A DNA stretch of 32,118 nt, from contig NW_001865064.1 of NCBI RefSeq assembly GCF_000002865.3, positions 360,895 to 393,012 on the forward strand. Direction: 5' to 3'. This document shows positions 11,601 through 22,476 of this stretch, piece after piece. Position numbers and translations under genes: made by a program. How positions within the stretch are numbered: position 1 is the first letter of the stretch; each line of letters begins with the position of its first letter. This DNA is from Monosiga brevicollis MX1 (Eukaryota > Opisthokonta > Choanoflagellata > Craspedida > Salpingoecidae). The notes under the pieces are model-generated. The model searched no databases. It was not told where the DNA came from and saw only the letters and a list, made by a program, of their open reading frames with translations.

Positions 11601-14600
11601 GCAGTATGAAGCAGAGGCCTGTGCGCCAGCTGGTCCGGGCACGGCTGATCGCGAGTGTGTAGACTGCACCTCGTCGTGCGCGGCTGGTGAGTATCTGGAT
11701 GGCACCTGCACGGCATACACCACGCCAACTTGTGAGGCCTGTTTGACCTCGTGCCCTGCGGGCTATTGGTTGGAGGGCACTTGTTCGGGTGGTGCGGACC
11801 ATCCCACTTGCCAACACTGTACCGTCTGCCAGTCTGGCGTTGAATTCTTGACGGCCAGCTGCACCGCCTCCTCTGATGCAATCTGTGACACGTGTCTCAC
11901 GGCCGATGACTGTGCCGGCAAGAACCTGTTCCTCGCGGGAACTTGTGGCCCAACCAGCGGTACCACGTGTGAACCTTGCGTGACGAGCTGCACAAACGGT
12001 GAATATCTCGCTGGCGTCTGCGATGACGGCCTTGAGAAGACGTCCTGCGAGGCTTGTCATGCTAGCTGTGAAACTTGCAACGGTGCTGGCGCAAGCGCCT
12101 GCACCACGTGTCCCTCGAACATGGTCCTTGTGCGCAACGCACTTGACTCGGCTGGCCACTGCACCAGCGAATGCCCCAACGGACAGGCGGCCGACGCTAA
12201 CGATGAGTGTCAGGACTGCGATGACAGCTGTGCAAATTGCGCACTGCCTGCCAATGCCAGCGCATGCACATCGTGCCCCAGTGGAGCCCCCTTCTTGACC
12301 GCTGATGGCACATGTGTTGCAACTTGCCCCAGCGGCTATTTCGGTCATACGGGCCTTGGCCAGTGCCAGCCGTGCGGTGAATGCGATGCAGAACAATACA
12401 TTGCCACACAATGCGGCAGCACCACCGCCACCGTCTGTGCCGACTTGACGGTGTGTGAGCCCGGCACTAGCCAAGACCAAGCCGCAACACCCACGACGGA
12501 TCGCACTTGCGCGCCTTGTGCTCAAGGCACCTTCGCTTCATATTCCGGGGCTCTGGCATGTGCTGAGCACACCGCTTGCATCGCCGGTGTCACCTTTGCG
12601 TCGCAAGCCCCAACCACCTCCAGCGACCGTGTATGCACTTCCGTTGCACCTGCGTGCACTTCTCAACAGTATGAGACGGCCCATCCGACACTCACTAGCG
12701 ACCGGACCTGCGCCACCCTCACAACTTGTGGCATTCATCAGTTCGTCAGCCAGCGTGCTACGGCTTCAACGGACCGCTCGTGCACCAACTACACGGTCTG
12801 CAGCAGTTCAATGTATCAGAGCGTGGCCCCCACGGCCACCACTGATCGCGCTTGCGCTGACGTGACGACTTGCTCTGCTACACAGTACGAAACTGCAGCC
12901 CCGGACGCCAGCAACGATCGCCAGTGCGCTGACGTGTCGGCACCCTGTGCTGCCGGTGTTGCGTTTGAAACGGCAGCGCCAACCGCCACATCTGACCGCA
13001 CTTGCCAAAGCTACAGCCCAGCGTGCAGCGCCCCGGCTTCCTTTGAATGCACGGCGCCAACGCCGACGAGCGATCGTTTGTGCTGTGCCACTACACCATG
13101 CGCGGCCTCGCTTGAGTACCAGGCTGCTGCGCCCACAATGTCCACGGATCGCGCGTGCGCCAATGTCTCAGCCTGCGACCCCGAATCCTTTATCAGCATG
13201 CCTGCAACACCCACCTCAGACAACGTTTGCGCGGCCGCCACGGGATGCGAACCCTCTGAGTTTGAGAGTGGCGCTTTGACGGCCACTTCAGATCGCGCTT
13301 GCACTGAGTGTGCAGTATGCGATGCTGTTTCCACGTACACCCTGGCCAACTGCAGTGCCTACGCTGACACGCAGTGCGCTCCTTGTTCCACGTGCGGTCT
13401 AGGCTACTTTGCCGCAGACGACTGCTCACCTTTTGCTGACACGCGCTGCCAATCTTGTGCAGACTGCGGAGCAAATCAGTTTGTTGCCACGGCATGCAGC
13501 AGCACGGCCAATACAGTCTGCAGCGACTGCTCCAGCTGCGCAGCTGGTGAGTACCGTGCTGCCAGCTGCAGTGACAGCTCTGACACCATCTGTCACACCA
13601 TTTCCACCTGTACCGCATCTGAGTATGAGCGCCATGCGCCCACGACCACGTCCGACCGTGTCTGCTTGGCCGTCACCACTTGCACGAGCGCGCAGTTTGA
13701 GGCCTCCGCGCCCACGACCACCTCCGATCGTGTCTGCCTGGACGTGCGCAGCTGCTCCTCTCCGCAGCTGTACGAGGCAGCAGCTCCCACTGCCACCTCG
13801 AACCGTCAGTGCGCCTTCCTGCGCAACTGCACGGTGGAGCAGTACGAGTCTGCAAGCCCCACCCCCACGTCAAACCGTCAGTGCACCCCGTTGACCGAGT
13901 GCAACTTTGGCGAATTTGTTGGCACCGTCCCGTCAGCAACCAGTGACCGCGTGTGCGTGCCCTGCCCGGCGGGCACTATTGATCACGATAGCATGCCCGA
14001 AACTGCCTGTCAACAGCTGCCTTCAGGCTCGTACGCGCCCGCCGGCTCCTACGGCACCCCGGCCAGCTTTGTGTGTGCGCCCGGCTCGGCGGATACGGAT
14101 GCCAACCCGGCTACTGCTTGTGCTGGCTGCTCTGGCGAGACCTACCAGAATCTGGCCGGCCAGACCTCGTGCAAGGCAGTCGCCCAATGCTTGGCTGGTG
14201 AGGAAGAGAGTCGTGCACCAACACCGACATCCAACCGTCTTTGCGACGAGTGCATCGTGGGCGTGACCTTTAAAGCCGTTGCTGGACAGGCTGTGGGCTG
14301 TGCCAACGTATCTCAGTGCGCGGCTGGAGAGCAACAGCTTGCTGCTCCAACGCTCATCTCAGATCGCACGTGCGAGGCTTGCCCAGCCGGCACCAGCAAA
14401 TCAGAGCCTGGACAGGCTGTTGATTGCGAGGCTCACCAGGTTTGCGTGGCTGGCGAATACGAGACTGCGGCCCCCACGAGCTCTACGGATCGCGCTTGTG
14501 CCGCCTGTGACGCAGGAACCACCGACGACGATGGTGTAGCCACGACCCCGTGCCAAGCCTGCTCTGCAGGAACTTTTGTGCCCGCGGGACAAGCTGGCTC

Positions 14601-17600
14601 TTGTGCCAGCCTCCGCTGTGCCCTCGGTTGGGCTGATAAGGATGAGGATCCCACCACAGCGTGCGAGGCGTGTACGGGTGGCGTCGACTTTGCCGACGAA
14701 CGCGGAGCCACGGCGTGTCAGCCTGTGCAAGCGTGCGCGGCAGGTACCACCGAGGGCAGCGCGCCCACCACTTCAGCCGATCGAGAGTGCGTAGCATGCC
14801 CCAGTGGCACCTTCAAGGCTGATTCGGGATCGGCAGCTTGCATTCCTCATACCAACTGCACGCAGCTTGGCCAGTACTACGCCGCCGTTGGCACGGCTAC
14901 GGCGGACAGCCAGTGTGCCCCGTACACGACCTGCCAAATGTGGCAGTATGAGCTTCTGGCACCCACGTTGTTCCAGGATCGTCAGTGCCAGAATACAACG
15001 ACATGCACGGTGCTGGAGTTTGAGTTGAGCGCTGCCACGGCAACATCAGATCGTTCTTGCGACGCCCTCTCGCCGCCTTGCACCTCCAACCAGTACGAGG
15101 CACTGGCACCTTCAGCCACATCCGACCGTGCCTGCGCGCCGCTGACCACGTGCGCAAGCTCAACTGAGTATGAGCAGGTGGCGCCGACTAGCAGCACCGA
15201 TCGCGCCTGCGCCAGCCTGACCACGTGCGCCTCGGATCAGTACGCCTGCCTTCCAGCAACGCCCACTTCGGACCGCAGCTGCTGCGCTGTCCAGACCTGT
15301 CTCGCCAATCAATACGAGTTTCGCAGCCCCACTGCTACCAGCAACCGTGTGTGTGCTTCCTGCTCGGCCTGCACCACTGGCTACTATGAGTTTGAGGCTT
15401 GCAGTTCAGGCAGCAACACCAACTGCCAGGCCTGCACAACGTGTGCCGCGGGTGCCTACGAGACCCAGCCTTGCCAAGGTGGCTTGAACCGTGAATGCAG
15501 TACCTGCACTGCGTGCGTGCCAGGCTCGACCTACGCTGCTACTCCGTGCAGCCCCACCCAGAATCGGGCGTGCAGTCCTTGCACCCCCTGCGCCACGGGC
15601 GAGTATCGTACCGCGCTCTGCACGGTGGATGCCAACACGGCGTGTGCGCCTGTGTCCCCTGCGTGCGATACATCCTCGGACTTTGAGCTTGCTCAACCCA
15701 CGACGACTACCGATCGCGTGTGCCAGGCTCTCACTGAGTGCAGTGCGACACAGTACGAGTGCCAGGCCCCCGATGAGCGCCATGACCGTCAGTGCTGTGG
15801 TATCAACACCTGCAGCAGCGGCTACACAGCTACCACGGCTACGGCTACCTCGGACGCACAGTGTGCCGACCTTACCGAGTGCGAGGCTACCCAATATCAA
15901 CAGGTGGCTCCCACCGCCACTTCAGACCGCGTGTGCACCAGTCTGACGACATGCACGGAAAACGAGTACCAAGCCACGGCCCCTGGCCCGTCTAGCGATC
16001 GCATCTGCCTGCTGCTGAGCACTTGCGGGGCTGGCGAATACGAGTGCGTGCCCGCCACCGCAACCTCCAATCGCCAGTGCTGCGTGCAGCCTCTTCAAGC
16101 CCAACCGCCTGTGCCTCGATTTGATGTGGAACGTGCCTTTGTGGCTGGTACGCCGGTCTTGGGTGCTTCGGCCTCTACCGGCAGTTTCAGCTACGAAGCC
16201 AGCGCTGACTTGACTGCTACAGCTGGCTTGCCCGTGACCTCCGAGTACGAGGTTTCGGCTACAATCGGTGATGTCACAGGCCACGCAACCATCAACATGG
16301 GTTTGCCTGCTGCTGCTCGCGTCGAGGCCATTCTGGCCATGGATGGCGACGTTTTCCCCGAGCAGCCCTTGGTCACGGTGGCTTTTGCCGTGTCCGATGC
16401 CAATGGCGGCGCTCAGGTCACTAGCACTGACGTCGCACTCGTGCTGGTGCACAGTGACGGCGTATCGGAAGTCACAGCCACCTGTATCACGGACGCTGCG
16501 ACCGGCACGTGTGTGGCCCGGCATGCCGTTCCTGCTCACTGGTTTGCCCCAACCATCACCACGCTAACCGTGCGTTATGGCCTTGCCAGTGCGGGTTCCG
16601 CTGGTCTGGCCACCCTGCAAACGGTTACACTGCAACCAACGCGTAGCCCGGCCGTTGTGGAGGACGTTTTGCTGGCCCTCCCTCGTGACAACGTCTACGC
16701 TGGCGACACCTTTGTTGTCAGCGCACACGCTAATTTCAGCTCCTCCGTCAACGCCTGGGCCCTCACCATGACGCTCGGCGAGGGTCTTGAGCTAGTGGGC
16801 GTGGAGTATGACCACGTTCTCTGGCGTGCAACGACCAGCATTCACTCGCTCAACCGCGGCCTCGCGGCCGTGGGACAGCTGGCATCCTACGACAACGCTG
16901 CCCTCACTTCTTCGGTGCTCTTCAACGTCACCGTTCGCGTGACGGCTGCCGTTGTCGATGCCGACGTGGCCATTGACTGCGCTGTCAATCACGTGGCAAC
17001 CGTTGAGGGCGGCCATGTTCTGCCCGGCGGGCGTACCGCCAGCTCACGTCGTCCCACTTTTGCTGATCGCTACGGCGTGCAGTCTGCCGTTGCCGGCCGC
17101 GTATATGTTGCCAGCACCGCCGACCTAGGTCTCTTTGTCGTACCCGACACGGTCAATCTGTTCAACACGGCATTCTTGGACGGTCACGACGTCAGTGCGA
17201 CCATGGCAATTCTTGGCGTCACACGCCAGGGCACCCTGCGCAGCATCACCGATGGCATCACGTGCTCCAGCGAGTCGAGCTTGGTCACGGCCTCTGTTGA
17301 TTGCCGCACGCTTTCTCTGACTGCGGCCAGCGCCACCACCGTTGAGCCTTCGCGCAATGTTGTGTTTAACGTGGGTGACAACTCAAAGTCGACACAGGTG
17401 CGCGTGTGGAGCCCAAGCACGTTTGCCATGACCGTCTCCGACGACGAGCTGAGCCCGGTGCAAGGCTGGCTGGATGCTGACAATGGCTGCCAGCAAGTGT
17501 ACCAACGAGCCGCCGTGACCGTGCGTGCCAACTTCGAGGCCCAAGGCAGCAGCGCCATCACCGACGCCGACGTGACTGCCTTTGTGCAGCTCCACTCAAG

Positions 17601-20600
17601 CGATGCGGCCACAGCTGGCGTAACGCCCGTTCTGCACGGCAGCCACATTGTCGGGTATGACGTACAAGGCGTGGCACCAGGCACCGTGATCGTGGAGGCG
17701 CGCACTAGCTCCGGCACCACCTTGGCGTCAGAGGCCGTCACTGTAACGGCAACGCCTGTTTTGCCCACTCGCCTTGATCTGACCCCAGTGGCGCAGATTC
17801 GCGTCACCGTACCTGGTTTCCAGCGCGGAAGTGATGGCATTGCCCAAGCGACCGTGGTCTCGAACCTAACAACAGCGGCCCCGCGCGCCTATGTACACGC
17901 CACCCTCATTACTTCGGACTCGCAGCGCCAAGCGTTGACTATCGATGATGGTCTTGCTTTGACGACGAGCAGCGCCAGTCTGCGGGTGGATGGACAAGCC
18001 ATCATTGGCCAAAGCCGCTCCAATGGTGCCCTCTTTACGGCGTCGTGGACGACCGCTACCTGTGCCGCAGCTGCTTCGCTTCAAAGCACGGTGCAGGTTG
18101 TTGTTGACCTGCCGGCCGTGGCCAGCATCACTCTTGCCGCGAGCTCCACAAGCCTGCGGGCTCCTGGTTCCGTTCTCGCCAGCCTGGCTGCCACCTCGCA
18201 CCCGAGCTGGGTCGATGTGTCAGTGACCGTGGCGTTGACGGACGGTACTTCACGCCCCGCCGTAGCAGCGGATGGCATCAGCCTGTCCGCTGCCCCGGGT
18301 GGCATTGTATCCGTGTCGAACCTGCGCGTGACGGCGGCCACGGTCGGCGCCACTGTTGTGACCGCCACTGCTGGCAACGGAGTCATCGCCACCCTCAACT
18401 TTGCCGTGGTTGATGCAGCCTCGTACACGGTCGCCTGTGATGATGTGACAGGTCAGTCTGTGACGGAGCTACGCACCGTGCATGCCAACGGCTTCTACGA
18501 AGCGTGTGAGGTCAAGCTCACCGCTTCGTTAACGGATGGCTCCGAATTAACAAATCTTGCTGCCGAGGCGGCTTGGTCGGCTATGCCTGCTTCTGCCGGC
18601 TCTTTTGTCGCGGGTTGGTGGCGACCGAGCCAGCTTGGCAGTGCAACGCTCACCGCTTCCTTGGTCGGCACGGCGCTTGGTTCAATTGCTTTGGACGTTG
18701 TTTCAACCACGGTGGCTGTGACCGGCATTTCTCTCGAGCTGCCGACTCACGTGTCAGGCGAATACGATGCCGTGCAAACGCTGCCGTTCAGCGTCACGCT
18801 CGATGATGGCACCGTGATTACATCTCCCCAAACCCCTTTCCTCCCAGGCAACCTCTTGGCCGCCTCGGTTAGTGGCGCAGGTGCCGCTGCCGTGGCCGTG
18901 ACCGCTTCGGGGGTAGCTGACGCCCTGGCTCTACGATTGATTGGCTCAAGTTCCGCCCCGTTCACTTTGGCTGTGGCCACGACGGCCGGGACCCCGGTGA
19001 GCTCCCAGATGACAGATGTTGTCGTCAATTTGTTGCCTGGCGTACACGACGCAGACCTCGGTACCGCCAACGGCTTGCCTCTGGGTCAACCGCAGGTTGG
19101 TCAGAGCCAGGTGGCCGACCTGCGCATCAACGTGGGAACCGAGTCTTTGGTGGAAGCGCGTCTGCGGGTGACATTTTCAGAGCACGTGCGTGTCCTCAGT
19201 GTGTCGCGTGCAGCGGCTACAGTGGATGGCACTTTCACGACGGTGGTGGGATCAACCGGTGAGGTGACGATTATTGCAGCGCCCGCCTCGAGCGCCACCG
19301 GTGTCGTGTCGCTGGGTGGCCTCACTTTGGCCATGGACAGCGCCGGCGATGCATCCGTGCTCGTATCCATCCTGCGACTTGAAACGTCAGCAGGTGTCGT
19401 GGTGCCCAGCTCGGCGCCTGTGGACGCTGTTGCTGCTTCGTTTGACTTTACCGTCAGCGGCGACAGTGGAGATCGACGCCGCCGTGATGTTGCCACGACC
19501 GCCTGTGCCAACCCTCCCTGCGCCTCATGCGCGGGTGGTGCGGCACACCAATCGGGCGACGTGGACGGCAACTGCATTTTTGATGCCAGCGACATCACAT
19601 ACATCCAAACAGTTGCGCTCGCCACCCTGCTTGACCCGGCGTTCCCCGACACGCTATTGCAAAACCAGCAGGCCAACCTCGATGCCGATGGTGACGGAAG
19701 CTTTGATATGTCAGATGCCGATTATTTGCTCCGGGTGTACTCACGCCTGATTTTCTTTGTGCACGACTTGACTGTGGCCCCTGTCTCAACGGATTCGGGC
19801 TGTCGCCTCACCATCTCAGCCTCGGTGGTCGGTCGCAGTGACTTGCCTGCCAGTGCTGCCTCGGTGAACCTTTTCTTCGACGTCGAATCAACTCTGGGTG
19901 GCTTCAGCTCCCTGTTTGCGGCAAGCGAACTGGAGGTTGGCAGCGTGTTTGCCTCCACCAAGGGTGCCAATCATCAAGGAGGGCTGTGGCAGGCCGCCGC
20001 AGACGTCGAGACGCCGGGCCGGTTCCTCGTCATCGCGCGTACCCCAATGAACCTGACGGGCGAGTCAGGCATTACCGTCATCCAGGCCTCGTCGCCCTAC
20101 TCGTCAGCCAGTACTGGCAATAGCAGCAGTGGCAGTGGTGGCACCATCAACGTAGGAACCGATTCGTCCCCGGGTGGTGGCTCTACAAGCCTCACAACAA
20201 ATGCTCTGAACGGCCGTGTGCGCGTGACATCAGGAGCCGGTGATGCGCCATATGCTTACTCGCCTCTCAACATTGAAGTATCGGCGGGCAGTGCTGGTTT
20301 GGCCCGTGTATCGCTGACCGAAGGCTACAATCCGCTCGTGTTGTTTGAGAACGATCTGGCCACAGGCACCTGCCACGCTCAGGCCGTCGTTTGTACTGCC
20401 AACGAGTATGAGGTGGCGGCACCCACGGCTACGACATCGCGCTCGTGCATGCCCCTGACCACATGCGCTGTTGCAACACAGTTTGAGTCTGTGGCGCCAA
20501 CGAGCACATCAGATCGCTCGTGTACCAACGCCACTCAGTGCACGGTTGACGAGTATGCTGCGCAGTCGCTGACGGCCACCTCGGATCGCGTCTGCAATCT

Positions 20601-22476
20601 GACCTCTGTTTGTGCGCCCGAGCAGTTGGTGTTCCGAGAAGTGACTGCGACCTCAGACCGTGTTTGCCGCAACAACGTGACCTGTGACGTGGGCTCTCAG
20701 TATGAACAGGTCCCCATGTCCCTCAGCACGGAGCGTGTATGTGCTAACCTGACCGTGTGCAGCGAGTACCAAGACACATTGGCCCAGCCTACCCCCACCT
20801 CTGACCGAGTGTGTGAAGACATTGACTTCTGCGAGTCAAACCCCTGCCTCAATGGAGGAGTCTGCGTCAGCCTGGAAGCCACCTTTGAGTGTGTCTGTCC
20901 TCAGGGTTTCACGGGCGACACGTGTGAGCTGGTGGACTACTGCTCCTACGACGACTACTGCGGCATTGCTGCGGGCCGCGCCTCGGCGTGCATCAACGAC
21001 TATGAGAAAGAGGCCATCTTCTGCACGTGCACGGCAAACCATGCTTGCGGCTGCTGCGACAGTGCGCCGAGCCCATTCCCTTGGGTTGTGGACCAATGCC
21101 CCAGCTGGACGCCTTCGCCGACGTTGGACAAGTCCTGTGAGTCCTTTGACAAGATTGAGTCGGACGCTAGCCGTTCCAACTCGAACAGTGGCACCAACAC
21201 CCTTCAGGAGAGCTCGGCGGCCATTGCTGGGCTGGCTGCGGGCGTGGTTCTGGTGCTTTTGGTATTGATCTTTGTGGCGGTTCGCTACCGTCGCTCCCAG
21301 CGCTTCAAGCCGGAGGATGACGACATGACCACGTTGATGATGCACAACAATCCCGTCTTTGAGCAGCCCGTGCCCGTGGATGCCTACATTGGCAGCCACA
21401 AGCGAGCAGCTGGCTTTGCTGGCATGCGGTACCACGACAATCTGCTGCAACTGGATGATGCCCAAGTGGGTGTGGTATACGATCTGCTTCAGCTTCCGCG
21501 CCCAGCCAAGTGCATGCTGCAGCCGTTGCAGGGTCGCCTGGACATGTTCCTCAACCGCTACGTGCCCCCTGCAGCCGCCGAACTAGGCTCCATGGGCGAG
21601 GCTCACCCCATGCTGGAGGAAAGCCTGGCCTATCTTCTCTCGGCTCTTGTTGATACGATGATGGAAGAAGCCTTGGACACCTCTGCCAGTCTTGCGCAGA
21701 ATGAGGTACCCGAAGCCGAGCGCGCCGTCCTTGCGTGGGCCGAGCCCGCCAAGAGGGGTCGCGCGCTTCGCATCAAGGATTTTGCGGGCATGAAGCCCAT
21801 GCGCTGGAGTCCGTATGTGGACCCGTCTACGGGCTTGCGCGAGGAGGCTGAGTACGAGGATATGTCTGCTTTCTTCAGTCGCCCTACAATTCGTCGCAAG
21901 GGCGTCATGGCCAACAACGGCTATGACGTTGCTCTGCACGCGCAAAGCGGGGAGTATGACTTTGCGTTGCCGCAAGACGAAACGACCTATGATCTCGCCG
22001 CCAAGACCGGCGGCGATGTGTATGACGTGGGAGCTCGGCTGCACGAGCCTTTGCAGGGCTTTGACGAAGCACCGTACTACATGGCATCTCCGGAAGCGAC
22101 TTACACGGTTGCGTCTCCCGAGGTTACATACTCAACGGCAACGCCGCAGCATGGGCACGATGACGACCGACGCTACTCATATGCAAGCGACGTTTACTCA
22201 CAGCGCGGAAGCAACCCATACCTCAACAAAACTGATGACTATGAACAGGCCAATTACGGCATGCCTTTGTATGACGATCATGATGACGACTATGACGATG
22301 CGTCCACGCTTCGGGTGCCGCAGCCCAACTTGGACGACGACTACGATAACATGGTAAACGCGCATCAGGCATCAGAACCGCAACGCTTGCAACAAGCTTC
22401 GCGCCCCATCGAGGTGCGCCCGGGCTCGGTGCGCTATTCGAAGCGTGATTCAACCGCTGATTCGGCCGAGATTTAA
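5622..22476 (+). CDS. hedgling: Giant hedgling-type transmembrane receptor (hedge/VWA/cadherin/TNFR-like/cohesin-like/dockerin-like/EGF/TM/Tyr-rich tail)
   Basis: Model: exons 5622-5723, 5868-5914, 6009-6224, 6347-6429, 6565-6650 and 6784-22476 (16,227 nt, about 5408 aa, TAA). Residues 1-29 are a signal peptide with a seven-Leu core. A Cys-rich module and a beta domain follow, then a second copy of the Cys module. Next come a hedgehog-N-like domain (about 300-455, ending CADAGFDYVLYNSSAAIYVSV) and a VWA domain with a DASGS MIDAS (468-472). Two cadherin repeats are joined by DVNDNAP (853-859). A vast TNFR-like cysteine array spans about 958-3281. Cohesin-like and bacterial-Ig-like beta domains occupy 3471-4400, then RRRR (4409-4412), a dockerin-like pair of calcium loops (4436-4497), more TNFR-like units, an EGF domain (CESNPCLNGGVC), a membrane span (about 4990-5011) and a Tyr-rich tail of about 397 aa. 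This order matches hedgling proteins known from sponges and choanoflagellates; a cell-surface adhesion or signalling role is inferred. The small 5' exons are set by splice phase and module matching. The frame before 6784 in the last exon is intron. Confidence 0.9.
9121..16089 (+). repeat. Coding tandem array of TNFR-like cysteine-rich repeats
   Basis: Within the receptor's last exon about 2320 residues are cysteine-rich repeats. The first half (to about 12,440) has classical spacing: C-x-x-C-x-x-G-(E/Q)-Y/F-L-x-G-x-C, then C-x-x-C. The second half is dominated by units of about 35-40 residues of the form C-x(3)-(Q/E)-(Y/F)-E-x(3)-P-T-x-T-S-D-R-x-C. I count about 34 DR/NR-type units by eye here, one earlier near 10,440 and six more after the dockerin-like domain (20,380-20,820). 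The repeats are diverged, not identical, so the array is old or under diversifying drift. An almost Cys-free segment (11,110-11,490) interrupts it. Confidence 0.85.

Noticed and set aside
11176-12525. 449-aa minus-strand open frame opposite the receptor
   Set aside because: It is the complement of the Cys-rich repeat array; regular codon use on the plus strand keeps the antisense frame open. No domain signature (Ala/Arg/Thr-rich).
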